DNA of 64,000 nt, from contig NZ_LRFH01000004.1 of the NCBI RefSeq assembly GCF_001641825.1, forward strand, positions 124,001 to 188,000. Reading direction: 5' to 3'. The DNA comes from Guyparkeria sp. WRN-7 (lineage in GTDB: Bacteria; Pseudomonadota; Gammaproteobacteria; Halothiobacillales; Halothiobacillaceae). The notes beneath the pieces are model-generated. The model saw nothing but the letters and a program-made list of their open reading frames with translations. It made no database searches and was not told the DNA's origin. A program made the position numbers and the translations under genes. Of this stretch, positions 37,884 through 46,423 are shown one piece after another; within the stretch, counting starts at the first letter, position 1; each line of letters starts with the position of its first letter.

Positions 37884-39284
37884 CTAGCCGATCTGATACT
37901 TGCGCATCTTCTCCACCAGGGTGGTCCGCCGGATACCCAGCAGGCGGGCGGCGCGGGCAACCACGGCATCCGCCTGCGTAAGCGCCGCCTGGATCCAGGC
38001 CTGCTCGATGGCCTCGAGCTGGGACTTCAGCGAGATGCCGTCGTCGGGAAGGGTCAGATCGCAGTCCTCGACCTCCTCGGGCGTCAGCGGCAGGCGCGGC
38101 CCGATGTTCTCCGTCAGCGACCAGATGCTGCGCGGATCGGGATCCATGGCCTCGGCAGCCGACTCGACCGTGGTCTCGGCCGGCGCGGAGGCCACGGGCT
38201 CGGCCGGCGTCAGGTGATGCAGGTGTGCCGGAAGATCGTGGACACGGGCCGGCCGGTCGGGGGCCAGGATGCCGATTCGTTCGAGCACGTTGGCCAGCTC
38301 GCGCACGTTGCCCGGCCAGTCATGCTGCCGCAGCACGCCGAGCACCGGATCGGTCAGCTCGGGGGCCGGCCGACCCTCGCGACGCAGGCGGTCGACCAGG
38401 GCCCCGGCGATCTCGGGCAGATCGTCGCGCAGGGCGCGTAGCGGCTGTGTCTGGACCGGGAAGACGTTGAGACGGTAGTACAGATCCTGGCGGAACTTGC
38501 CCTCGTCGACCATCGACTGCAGGTTGCGGTGGGTGGCGGCAACGATGCGCACGTCCGCATCGAAGGAGACACTGCCACCGACACGCTCGAACTTGCGCTC
38601 CTGCAGCACCCGCAGGATCTTGACCTGCATCGAGAACGGCATGTCCCCGATCTCGTCGAGGAAGATGGTACCGCCCTGGGCCAGCTCGAAACGGCCCTTG
38701 CGCTGCGTGATGGCCCCGGTGAACGCCCCTTTCTCGTGACCGAACAGCTCCGACTCGAGAAGGTCGCCGGGAATCGCGCCGCAGTTGACCGGAACGAAAG
38801 GCTTTTCGGCCCGCTCCGAAAGCATGTGGATCATGCGGGCGACCACCTCCTTGCCCGTGCCGGTCTCGCCGAGAATCAGCACGGTGGCATCGGTGGGGGC
38901 CACCTGGGCCACCTCGTGGCGCAGGGTCTCCAGGGACGGGCTGCTGCCGATCAGGCCGCGATTCTCGCGACGCAGGCGCTCACCGTGCCAGCGACTCTTC
39001 ATCGGCGAGAGCACACCCTGGAGTGTCTCGAGCGGTACGGGCCAGGGCAGCTGGGCCTGCGGCGGGGTCGCCGGCGTACCCTCCAGCGTCCCCAGCACGA
39101 TCCAGGGCGGATCCGCCCGATCCACCGGACCATCGGCGGCGAAGGTCAGGCGGCACATGGGCGAGTCGGCCGAGGGCTCCGACCCGGTGACCGTCTCGAA
39201 TCCCAGCAGTGCCAATTGCTCCGCCAGCAACGTCGCCTCGGGTGCCTTGCTGTCGATCCAGCAAAGGGGTTGGGGCCGCGGCAT
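37884..39284 (-). CDS. fleQ: Sigma54-dependent flagellar master regulator FleQ (FlrA)
   Basis: FleQ activates flagellar operons from sigma54 promoters. The 466 residues contain a receiver-like N-terminal domain without an evident phosphorylation aspartate. The AAA+ domain has GETGTGKE near 140 and the sigma54-contacting GAFTGA near 187, and FRQDLYYRLNVFP. The Fis-type helix-turn-helix at the end is VVARAARLLGIRRTTLVEKM, nearly identical to P. aeruginosa FleQ. The fleS-fleR pair that often follows it is not here; fliE follows instead, 92 bases on. An AGGAG sits before the ATG. Confidence 0.93.
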   Translation of the reverse strand: MPRPQPLCWIDSKAPEATLLAEQLALLGFETVTGSEPSADSPMCRLTFAADGPVDRADPPWIVLGTLEGTPATPPQAQLPWPVPLETLQGVLSPMKSRWHGERLRRENRGLIGSSPSLETLRHEVAQVAPTDATVLILGETGTGKEVVARMIHMLSERAEKPFVPVNCGAIPGDLLESELFGHEKGAFTGAITQRKGRFELAQGGTIFLDEIGDMPFSMQVKILRVLQERKFERVGGSVSFDADVRIVAATHRNLQSMVDEGKFRQDLYYRLNVFPVQTQPLRALRDDLPEIAGALVDRLRREGRPAPELTDPVLGVLRQHDWPGNVRELANVLERIGILAPDRPARVHDLPAHLHHLTPAEPVASAPAETTVESAAEAMDPDPRSIWSLTENIGPRLPLTPEEVEDCDLTLPDDGISLKSQLEAIEQAWIQAALTQADAVVARAARLLGIRRTTLVEKMRKYQIG

Positions 39285-39592
39285 GTTCTTCTCCTGGGTG
39301 CGCGGTACGATACCGCCAGTCCTTGTCGTTTATGGTTCTTGTGTGCCGATCTGCTCGCCGGCTCGTGCGCCCGTCACCGTGCCCAAAAGTGGGCGCAACG
39401 ACAATTGCGAGGCGCAAAAGTTCCTCGGAAAGCTAGCGCGCCCCACCGGGCATGTCAAAACTTTGTCGGTTAAGGGGAATTTCCTGTGCTGCCCGTTGTG
39501 GCTTGTGAGCGACAGACCCGCGTCCTACCATCAGTCCCGGCGGCATGCCGCCGCCCGAACCACCTGGCCCGCCCGCGCCGATCGGAGACCCG
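39285..39592. other. Intergenic region between divergent fleQ and the FliK-like gene
   Basis: About 308 bases with no convincing gene. A short perfect hairpin GCCCA/TGGGC occurs at about 39387-39400. I could not find a good sigma70, sigma28 or sigma54 promoter on either strand, so the regulation of both genes is unresolved. Confidence 0.5.
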
Positions 39593-41011
39593 ATGAAGAT
39601 TCTCAAGGTCGAACAGCCCGGCCAGTCGACCCAGACCGGTCCGGTTCTCCGCCTGCAAACGGGTCAGCGCCTGGCCGCCATCGCCCTGACAGACGCCAAG
39701 CCCGGCGATCGAGCCATGCTCTCGGTGGCCGGCGGTCAACTACAGGTCACCACGCAGCACCCCCTGAAGGCCGGACAGGCAATCGATCTGGAAGTCACGC
39801 GGCTCGGCCAGCAGGTGCATCTGCGCCCGCTGGGACCACCCCCCGACCCGAGGCAACTCGATCAGGCCCAGCTCACGCGCAACCTGCTCCAAGCCCTTGC
39901 CCGGCTCTCCCCGCCCGGCCAGGCCGCGCCGGCCGCATCGCCCGGCAACCTGACGTCCGGCATGACAACGGCCCCGCACGTGACGCTGCAGGCAGCTCAA
40001 CAGGCCGCCTCTTCTCAGTCGTCAGCACAGGGCACGCAGCAAACAGGCGCCGCGGCCGGCCAGGCCGCAACCGCCCCCACACCGCCGTCGCGCTCCATTC
40101 AGGCCTTTCTATCCAACCAGGCGGCCTCGGCAACTGCCGGCGAGTCGGTGGCCCGCGGCACGACCTCGCAGGCCACCGCCCAGGCAAACGCCCCGGCGGC
40201 CGCGGTGTCGACCACCGGGGCGGCCCAGACGGTCCCCGCGGGACTCAACGGCCTGCTGCCACTGCTCTCGGCACTGCGTGAACCTCGTCTCGTCCGCGGC
40301 CTGGTCGCCGGATGGCTCGCCACGCAGCAAAATCCCTCGACGCAGCCCAATCCGCTCGCCGGCGCCGGAGGCGCGATCCCGGCCCCCACCGGCGGGTTGA
40401 CGGAAACGCCGCTGGGCGCCGTTCTGCAACAGGCTGCGCGCCAGCTCCGCGCCCGGCCCGACCTCGCACCCAGCGACCCGGCGAGCCGACAGGCCACGCT
40501 CGACTTCATGCAACGGCTTGGCGACCAGGTCGAACGCAGCCAGATCGGCACCGCTCTGTCGCAGGGGGCGGCGGGTCATGCCGCCGGCACGCAGACCGGC
40601 CCCAACCAGCCGGTCTGGCTGCTGGAAATTCCGCTGCAACTGGCGAACGAGGCTCACAGCCTGCGAATGGCGATTCGGGAAGAGGACGGCCCCGAGGCCA
40701 GCGATACCGAGGGACGCTGGCAGGTGGATCTGGCGATGGACTGGCCGCAGCTGGGTCCGCTGCACGCGGCCCTCGTTCTCAGAGGCTCGCAAATCGATGT
40801 CGACCTGTTCGCCGATCGCGCCGAGACGGTGTCCGTGCTCGAAGCGTCGCGGGCCACCCTCGCTCGCGGCCTGACCGATGCCGGGCTATCCCCCGGACGC
40901 CTCAATGCCTACGACGGCCCGCCGCCCGCCTCGGTACAGGCGCGCCTCGAACCCGACGCAAGCGCCGACGACCACCCGGCGGCACAGGGCTTCCTGAGCG
41001 AGCAGGCATGA
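39593..41011 (+). CDS. FliK-like hook-length control domain protein
   Basis: A 472-residue protein starting MKILKVEQPGQSTQTG with GGAG five bases upstream. It has an N-terminal beta-rich block (VLRLQTGQRLAAIAL, AMLSVAGGQLQVTTQHPLKAGQ), a long Ala/Gln/Ser/Thr-rich linker (about 125-215), and a C-terminal FliK-type domain (VWLLEIPLQLANEAHSLRM and WPQLGPLHAALVLRGSQIDV). It is separate from the real fliK at 30180 and is translationally coupled to an FlhB-like gene. The likely role is in export-substrate switching or a related secretion task; that is inference. Confidence 0.8.
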   Translation: MKILKVEQPGQSTQTGPVLRLQTGQRLAAIALTDAKPGDRAMLSVAGGQLQVTTQHPLKAGQAIDLEVTRLGQQVHLRPLGPPPDPRQLDQAQLTRNLLQALARLSPPGQAAPAASPGNLTSGMTTAPHVTLQAAQQAASSQSSAQGTQQTGAAAGQAATAPTPPSRSIQAFLSNQAASATAGESVARGTTSQATAQANAPAAAVSTTGAAQTVPAGLNGLLPLLSALREPRLVRGLVAGWLATQQNPSTQPNPLAGAGGAIPAPTGGLTETPLGAVLQQAARQLRARPDLAPSDPASRQATLDFMQRLGDQVERSQIGTALSQGAAGHAAGTQTGPNQPVWLLEIPLQLANEAHSLRMAIREEDGPEASDTEGRWQVDLAMDWPQLGPLHAALVLRGSQIDVDLFADRAETVSVLEASRATLARGLTDAGLSPGRLNAYDGPPPASVQARLEPDASADDHPAAQGFLSEQA

Positions 41012-41382
41012 CGGGACGAGACGACAAACAACAGGCGAGAGACGAGCGCGACCGGCGTTCGCCCGGCCCGGACAGCCCGCGGCGGGCGATCGCCCTGTCC
41101 TACGACGGCAGCGACGTGCCACAGGTGGTGGCGACCGGCCAGGACGAACTGGCGCGCCGGATCATCGAGACAGCCCGCGAGGCCGGCGTTCCCGACGTGG
41201 AAGACCCGATGCTGGCACGAGCGCTGGCCCAGATCGATCTGGGCGACCGGATCCCCGAGCCCCTGTTCCGGGCCGTGGCCGAGGTACTAAGCTACGCGCT
41301 CTACGTCAACGATCGCCACGAGGAGGTCCTGCGCCGCGCCCGGCAGCGGGCGGCGGGCGACGAGTCGGGACCGGAAGACTGA
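41008..41382 (+). CDS. FlhB C-terminal-domain-like (FhlB) protein
   Basis: A 124-residue cytoplasmic protein matching the C-terminal domain of FlhB/YscU export switch proteins: AIALSYDGSDVPQVVATG, ELARRIIETAREAGVP, and IPEPLFRAVAEVLSYALYVND. The four membrane helices of FlhB and the self-cleaving NPTH motif are absent; the corresponding position reads SPRRAI. Such stand-alone FhlB proteins are known and may substitute for or compete with the cleaved FlhB domain. It overlaps the FliK-like gene by ATGA and ends at a bidirectional terminator. Confidence 0.85.
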   Translation: MTGRDDKQQARDERDRRSPGPDSPRRAIALSYDGSDVPQVVATGQDELARRIIETAREAGVPDVEDPMLARALAQIDLGDRIPEPLFRAVAEVLSYALYVNDRHEEVLRRARQRAAGDESGPED

Positions 41383-41394
41383 GGAGCAGACACG

Positions 41395-41422
41395 AAAAAG
41401 CCCGCCAAAGTGGCGGGCTTTT
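41395..41422. terminator. Bidirectional terminator between the FhlB-like gene and the tRNA operon
   Basis: GCCCGCCA/TGGCGGGC stem with a three-base loop, AAAAA before and TTTT after. On the minus strand it follows tRNA-His by about 12 bases. Confidence 0.9.
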
Positions 41423-41433
41423 CGCACAAAAGG

Positions 41434-41510
41434 TGGGGTGACTGATGGGATTCGAACCCACGACCACCGGAATCACAATCCGGGGCTCTACCAACTGAGC
41501 TACAGTCACC
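41434..41510 (-). tRNA. tRNA-His (GTG)
   Basis: The cloverleaf is complete on the minus strand: GTGACTG acceptor with the extra 5' G (position -1) typical of tRNA-His, anticodon loop ATTGTGAT with GTG, GGTTCGAATCC T-arm, and a genome-encoded CCA. It is third in a Pro-Arg-His operon. Confidence 0.97.
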
Positions 41511-41545
41511 ATCGAAAGGCGTTTGCCGTTCGTGCAGGTGCGCTT

Positions 41546-41622
41546 TGGCGCGCCCGGCAGGACTCGAACCCGCAACCCTCGGCTTAGAAGGCCGATGCTC
41601 TATCCGGTTGAGCTACAGGCGC
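41546..41622 (-). tRNA. tRNA-Arg (TCT)
   Basis: A 77-base cloverleaf on the minus strand: GCGCCTG acceptor, D-arm AGCTCAACCGGATAGAGC, anticodon loop CTTCTAA (TCT), GGTTCGAGTCC T-arm, and encoded CCA. It decodes AGA and AGG. It is second in the operon. Confidence 0.97.
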
Positions 41623-41640
41623 AAGTTTCGGCTAAATCTC

Positions 41641-41717
41641 TGGTCGGAGTGGAGGGATTCGAACCCCCGACCACCTGGTCCCAAACCAGGTGCGCTACCA
41701 GACTGCGCTACACTCCG
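41641..41717 (-). tRNA. tRNA-Pro (TGG)
   Basis: A 77-base cloverleaf on the minus strand: CGGAGTG acceptor, anticodon loop TTTGGGA (TGG), GGTTCGAATCC T-arm, and encoded CCA. It is the first tRNA after the promoter at 41790-41818. Confidence 0.97.
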
Positions 41718-41789
41718 TTCGCCGTCATCGCGCAAACGCGCCCCGTCCGCCTGAGCGGTTCTGAACCCGTCCGGCGACGAAGGTGCGCC

Positions 41790-41818
41790 ATGATAGGCAT
41801 CGGCGCGGGCGCTGTCAA
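41790..41818 (-). promoter_or_regulatory. Strong sigma70 promoter of the tRNA operon
   Basis: Minus-strand TTGACA (consensus, 41813-41818), 17-base spacer, TATCAT (41790-41795), followed by a G/C-rich discriminator GGCGCACC, which is typical of stringently controlled tRNA promoters. Initiation would be near 41783. Confidence 0.88.
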
Positions 41819-41841
41819 TCGCTCGACATGCCCTCCTTCGG

Positions 41842-44133
41842 TCAGTGACGACCGGCGCGAATCAGGCCGCCCAGACCCCGGTCGACGAGCGCCTGGTTGA
41901 GCAGGGCACGCACCTCGGCGGGCCGCTCGCAACGCATCGCCTGCTCGAGCAGCGCGCGCGCTTCGGCATGCGAGAAGCTGCGGATCACCCACTTAATCCG
42001 CGGCAGCGAGCCGGCACTCATCGACAGGGAATGGATCCCCAGGCCCAGCAGCAGCACCGCGCCCAGCGGATCGCCGGACAACTCCCCGCAGACCGCCACG
42101 TCGCAATCCTGGCGCGCACCCGCCTCGCAGACGTCGCGCACCGCTGTCAGCACCGCCGGGTGCAACGCGTCGTAGCGCGAGGCCACCCGTTCGTTGTTGC
42201 GGTCGATGGCGAGCAGGTACTGGGTCAGGTCGTTGGTGCCGATGGAGAGGAAGTCGCAGCGACTGGCGAGCGCCTCGGCCTGGTAGACCGCCGAGGGCAC
42301 CTCGATCATCGCGCCCACCTTGGGCTGCTCGATCTCGCCGATCTCCTCGGACACCTCGTCGACCGCCTGGGCGATGTAGGCCAGCGACTGATCGAGCTCG
42401 TCGACCGCCGAGATCATCGGCAACAGGATATGCAGGTTGTTCAGCCCGGCCGAGGCCTTGAGCATGGCGCGAATCTGGGTGAGGAATATCTCCGGGTGGT
42501 CCAGCACCAGCCGGATGCCGCGCCAGCCGAGGAACGGGTTGTCCTCGCGAATCGGGAAATACGACAGCGGCTTGTCGCCGCCCACGTCCAGCGTACGCAA
42601 CACCACCGGCTTGCCGGCGAACGTCTCGAGCGCCTCGCGGTAGATGTGCGCCTGCTCCTCCTCGCCGGGGAACTGCTTGCGGATCTGGAACGGCACCTCG
42701 GTGCGATACAGACCGATGCCCTCGGCACCGACCGTCAGGGACGGCGCCATGTCGGAAAGCAGACCGATATTGACGTGCATGGCGACGCGCACGCCATCGG
42801 AGGTCAGCGCCGGCTCGTCGCGCAGGGCGGCAAGCTCCTCGGTCAGCTCGGCCTCCTCCTGCGCCAGTCGCAGCATCTCCTCGCGCAACGAGCCGCGTGG
42901 CCGGACCACCACCAGGCCGCGGTAGCCGTCGACCACCACCTCCTTGTTGCGCAGCCGCGAGACCGGCAGGTCCGAGACCCCCATCGCTGCCGGGACGCCC
43001 AGTGCACGGGCCAGGATCGCCAGGTGCGACGAGCCCGACCCGGTCGAGGAGACGATCCCGACCAGGCGCTCGGTCGGCACCTCGGCCAGGTGAGAGGCGG
43101 AGAGATCATTGCCCACCAGCACGATCTGCTCGGGCCAGTCGGTCGGCGCGGCGCTCTCGGCATGCAGCTTGTGCAGCACCCGGTTGCCCAGGTCGCGTAT
43201 GTCCTGGGCGCGTTCGCGCAGGTAGGCGTCGCTCATCTGCTCGAAGACGGCGGCGTGCTCGGCGATCGCATCGCGCAAGGCCGCGCCGGCCCACTTGCCG
43301 CTGTTGATGTGCTGCTCGATCGCCTCGACCAGTGACCCGCCGGAGAGCATGCGGATGAAGGCGTCGAACAGCAGGTTCTCCTCCTCGCTGCCCGAGGCGC
43401 GGGCGAAATCGATCTTCAGCTGCTCGAATTCCTGGCGCACCGCCTCGATGGCGCTGTCGAGCACGGCCAGCTCGTGGTCGACGTCATCGACCTCGCGATC
43501 CTCGACCAGCTCCAGCGACTGACCGTCGGCGACCACCACCGCGGTACCGAAGACCACGCCCGGCGAACCCGGCAGGCCGCGGGCGGAGAAGGCCGAGTCG
43601 AAGTAGCCGGGCTCGTTGCCGGTGCGCATGAGCTCGCCGCTGGCGCGGGCATGGCGAATGGCGGAGGCCAGCTGCGTCGCGAGCGTCACGACGAAGGATT
43701 CCTGATCGTCGGAGAAACGGCGTCGCTCGCGCGCCTGGACCACCAGCACGCCGAGCACCTCGCCGCGGTGGATGATCGGGACACCCATGAAGCCGTGATA
43801 CGGCTCCTCGCCGATGTCGCTGACGAACTTGAACGCCGGATGGGTCGAGGCGTCCTCGAGGTTGATCACTTCCGCGCGCCGGGCGACCAGCCCGACCAGG
43901 CCCTCTTCCAGCCCCAGCGACACCTGTCCCACCTTGGCCTTGTTTAGGCCCTCGGTGGCCTGCAGCACCAGTGAGGGCTCGGTTTCCGGGGCTTCGTCGC
44001 CGGCGAGCACATAGACGGAGCAGACCGAGACGTCGAGCACCGACTGGACGCGGCGCGCGATCAGGTCGAGCGCGGCCCGCAAGTCCGCGGACTTGGACAC
44101 CTCGGTGACGATCTGGCGCAGTTCATCGAGCAT
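41842..44133 (-). CDS. ptsP: Nitrogen phosphotransferase enzyme I (EI-Ntr, PtsP)
   Basis: PtsP starts the nitrogen phosphotransferase chain PtsP-PtsO-PtsN, using phosphoenolpyruvate. The 763 residues have an N-terminal GAF domain (about 15-160), then the EI phosphohistidine domain with GSGSSHLAILARALG carrying the active His near residue 360. The PEP-utilising TIM barrel follows with GAEGIGLYRTE, LRTLDVGGDKPL, and GTNDLTQYLLAIDR. It overlaps rppH by 11 bases, a common gammaproteobacterial pair. The start at 44133 gives MLDELRQIVTEVSK as in relatives. Confidence 0.97.
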   Translation of the reverse strand: MLDELRQIVTEVSKSADLRAALDLIARRVQSVLDVSVCSVYVLAGDEAPETEPSLVLQATEGLNKAKVGQVSLGLEEGLVGLVARRAEVINLEDASTHPAFKFVSDIGEEPYHGFMGVPIIHRGEVLGVLVVQARERRRFSDDQESFVVTLATQLASAIRHARASGELMRTGNEPGYFDSAFSARGLPGSPGVVFGTAVVVADGQSLELVEDREVDDVDHELAVLDSAIEAVRQEFEQLKIDFARASGSEEENLLFDAFIRMLSGGSLVEAIEQHINSGKWAGAALRDAIAEHAAVFEQMSDAYLRERAQDIRDLGNRVLHKLHAESAAPTDWPEQIVLVGNDLSASHLAEVPTERLVGIVSSTGSGSSHLAILARALGVPAAMGVSDLPVSRLRNKEVVVDGYRGLVVVRPRGSLREEMLRLAQEEAELTEELAALRDEPALTSDGVRVAMHVNIGLLSDMAPSLTVGAEGIGLYRTEVPFQIRKQFPGEEEQAHIYREALETFAGKPVVLRTLDVGGDKPLSYFPIREDNPFLGWRGIRLVLDHPEIFLTQIRAMLKASAGLNNLHILLPMISAVDELDQSLAYIAQAVDEVSEEIGEIEQPKVGAMIEVPSAVYQAEALASRCDFLSIGTNDLTQYLLAIDRNNERVASRYDALHPAVLTAVRDVCEAGARQDCDVAVCGELSGDPLGAVLLLGLGIHSLSMSAGSLPRIKWVIRSFSHAEARALLEQAMRCERPAEVRALLNQALVDRGLGGLIRAGRH

Positions 44134-44701
44134 CGCGGGACTCCGCCACGGCCGGGTCGGCCGACCGGGCCTGCTCGGCACGGCGCTCGAACTGCTCTGG
44201 CAGGCAGTCGTCCGGGCATTCGGCCGGCACTCCGTCAAGGAACGGGGCCAACGAATGCAGCGCCTGGAAGTAGACCGTGCGCTTGAAGTAGATCACTTCA
44301 GGCAGGATCGACCAGAACGGCCGCCACTCCCAGCCATCGAATTCGGGCTTGTGCGAGGCGTTGAGATCGAAGGCGCTGTCGTCGGTGCGCAAGCGCAGCA
44401 GGAACCACTTCTGCTTCTGGCCAATGCAGACCGGCTGGACGTGTCGCCGGACCATGTTGCGCGGCAGGCGGTAGCGCAGCCAGCCGCGGGTCCAGGCCAT
44501 CACCGAGACATGCTCGGGCAACAGTCCGACCTCTTCGCGCAATTCACGGTACATCGCCTCGAGTGGCCGCTCGTCGGCGTTGATGCCCCCTTGCGGGAAC
44601 TGCCAGGAACGATGGCCGACCCGCTTGCCCCAGAAGACCTCGCCCTGCTGGTTGCAAACGATGATCCCGACATTGGGTCGAAAGCCGCTACGGTCTATCA
44701 C
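44123..44701 (-). CDS. rppH: RNA pyrophosphohydrolase RppH
   Basis: RppH removes pyrophosphate from the 5' end of mRNA and so starts RNase E-dependent decay. The 192-residue protein has the Nudix box GGINADERPLEAMYRELREE near 38 and the family N-terminus MIDRSGFRPNVG and tryptophan-rich WLRYRLPRNM. I place the start at a GTG (44699-44701) because this aligns with other RppH proteins; the frame stays open upstream without homology. It is followed by ptsP. Confidence 0.93.
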   Translation of the reverse strand: MIDRSGFRPNVGIIVCNQQGEVFWGKRVGHRSWQFPQGGINADERPLEAMYRELREEVGLLPEHVSVMAWTRGWLRYRLPRNMVRRHVQPVCIGQKQKWFLLRLRTDDSAFDLNASHKPEFDGWEWRPFWSILPEVIYFKRTVYFQALHSLAPFLDGVPAECPDDCLPEQFERRAEQARSADPAVAESRDAR

Positions 44702-44945
44702 GATTTCACTCTTGCAAAAGTCACACGCCCGAAATGGCGAGGCAACGCGCCCCGCAGGGGTGATCCGCGGGCGCGGCACGCAGCCGGCAACGGTCACCCA
44801 AGTGTGGTTGATTCTTTCACAAAACCCCGAGGCGATAAACCAAGCCCATGTTGGGGTATCATGCGCGCCCGTCGACCCGGACCGGACCGGGAACCAACGC
44901 GACCATGGCGGCAGGGGCAGCGCCCTGCCGGGCAGGAGGCATTTC

Positions 44946-45620
44946 GTGAAACTGGCTATCTTCGATCTCGACAACACCTTGCTCGCCGGCGATTCCGACC
45001 ACGCCTGGGGCGCATTCATGACCGAACACGGCATTGTCGATGCGGAGGATTACGCCCGTCACAACGACGAGTTCCTGCGCCACTACCAGCAGGGCACCCT
45101 CGACATCGACGCCTATCTCCGCTTCGCGCTCGCCCCGCTGGCCGAACACCCGGCCGAGGATCTCGAGGCCTGGCGGGAGTCTTTCATCGAGGACCGGATC
45201 CGGCCGATGATCGGCGAGGCTGCCCGCGAACTGGTCGAGTCGCACCGCCGCCGCGGCCACACGCTGATGCTGATCACGGCGACCAATGCGTTCGTCACCG
45301 GCCCGATCGCGAAGCTGTTCGACATCCCCCACCTGCTGGCGACCGAGCCGGAGCGCCGCAACGGCCGCTACACCGGTCGCTACACCGGCACGCCGACGTT
45401 TCAGCACGGCAAGATCCTGGCGCTGGAGGAGTGGCTGGAAACCCAGCAGGTACGCCCCGAGGAGACCTGGTTCTACTCGGACTCGCGCAACGACCTGCCG
45501 CTGCTGGAACAGGTCGACCACCCGGTGGCGGTCGATCCCGACCCGGTGCTGCGGCGCGAGGCCGAGGCGCGCGGCTGGGAGGTGCTGGCGCTCAACGCCG
45601 TCGAGGAGACGGCCGAGTAA
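44946..45620 (+). CDS. HAD-superfamily IB phosphatase
   Basis: A 224-residue HAD phosphatase. The nucleophile motif is FDLDNTLL near residue 6, motif II is MLITATN near 107, and motif III/IV is FYSDSRNDLPLLE near 178. It has the SerB-like all-alpha cap typical of subclass IB. The start is a GTG at 44946 with AGGAGG six bases upstream. Homologues next to rppH-ptsP are common in gammaproteobacteria; from family memory some act as histidinol-phosphate phosphatases, but substrate cannot be read from this sequence. A small tandem RYTGRYTG occurs near residue 140. Confidence 0.88.
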   Translation: MKLAIFDLDNTLLAGDSDHAWGAFMTEHGIVDAEDYARHNDEFLRHYQQGTLDIDAYLRFALAPLAEHPAEDLEAWRESFIEDRIRPMIGEAARELVESHRRRGHTLMLITATNAFVTGPIAKLFDIPHLLATEPERRNGRYTGRYTGTPTFQHGKILALEEWLETQQVRPEETWFYSDSRNDLPLLEQVDHPVAVDPDPVLRREAEARGWEVLALNAVEETAE

Positions 45621-45642
45621 GACCCGAGCGCCGGCAGGGAGG

Positions 45643-46224
45643 TCAGGCAGTCGGCAGGGTGACGCCGCGCTGCCCCTGGTACTTGCCGCCCCGGTCGCGG
45701 TAGGAGGTCTCGCAGACCTCGTCCGACTCGAGGAACAGCATCTGCGCCACGCCCTCGTTGGCATAGATCTTCGCCGGGATGGGCGTGGTATTGGAGAACT
45801 CGAGCGTCACGTGGCCCTCCCACTCAGGCTCGAGCGGCGTGACGTTGACGATGATGCCGCAGCGCGCGTAGGTGGACTTGCCCAGACAGATGGTCAGCAC
45901 GTTACGCGGAATGCGAAAGTACTCGACCGTGTGCGCCAGGGCAAACGAATTCGGCGGGATAATGCAGACGTCCGAATGCACGTCGACGAAGCTGCGCTCG
46001 TCGAAGGCCTTGGGGTCGACGATCGTGGTGTTGATGTTGGTGAACACCTTGAAGTGGTTCGAGCAACGCACGTCGTAGCCATAGCTCGAGGTGCCGTAGG
46101 ACACCATCGGCTCGACCTTCCCGTCCGGCCCGGGCATGCTGCGCACCTGGCCGGGCTCGAACGGCTCGATCATCCCCTGTTCCTCGGCCATCCGGCGAAT
46201 CCAGCGATCGGACTTGATACTCAT
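45643..46224 (-). CDS. dcd: dCTP deaminase
   Basis: Dcd converts dCTP to dUTP, feeding dTMP synthesis through dUTPase. The 193 residues match the family ([34 protein letters not shown] near 110; [20 protein letters not shown] near 140). The catalytic Glu is the E of TLEFSN. The start at 46224 gives the standard N-terminus; the longer frame reaches into the eipA-like promoter region. It converges with the HAD gene 22 bases away. Confidence 0.97.
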   Translation of the reverse strand: MSIKSDRWIRRMAEEQGMIEPFEPGQVRSMPGPDGKVEPMVSYGTSSYGYDVRCSNHFKVFTNINTTIVDPKAFDERSFVDVHSDVCIIPPNSFALAHTVEYFRIPRNVLTICLGKSTYARCGIIVNVTPLEPEWEGHVTLEFSNTTPIPAKIYANEGVAQMLFLESDEVCETSYRDRGGKYQGQRGVTLPTA

Positions 46225-46423
46225 TCGGTCATCCCGTTGAAAAGGCGGTACCGTCGGGCGTCCTGACGGCAAAGCGCGTATGCTTGCCACAAATCAGCAG
46301 GTTGTCAACCAACGCTCGCGTCGCGTGCGCCGGAGCCCGTTTCGCAACTTTCGGCGCGCTCGTCGGTCAGTCCGGGTAACGACCCGCTTGCCGTTTCACT
46401 CCGACCAAGGGACCTTGTTCGAC

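Noticed and set aside
39285-39592. Possible sigma28 or sigma54 promoter for the FliK-like gene
   Set aside because: Partial matches only (for example GTCGGTTAA without a correctly spaced -35), so none is reported as a feature.
44699-45034. N-terminal extension of RppH with a CDFC motif
   Set aside because: RppH homologues start at the GTG; the Cys pair is in a non-homologous open stretch without a start signal.
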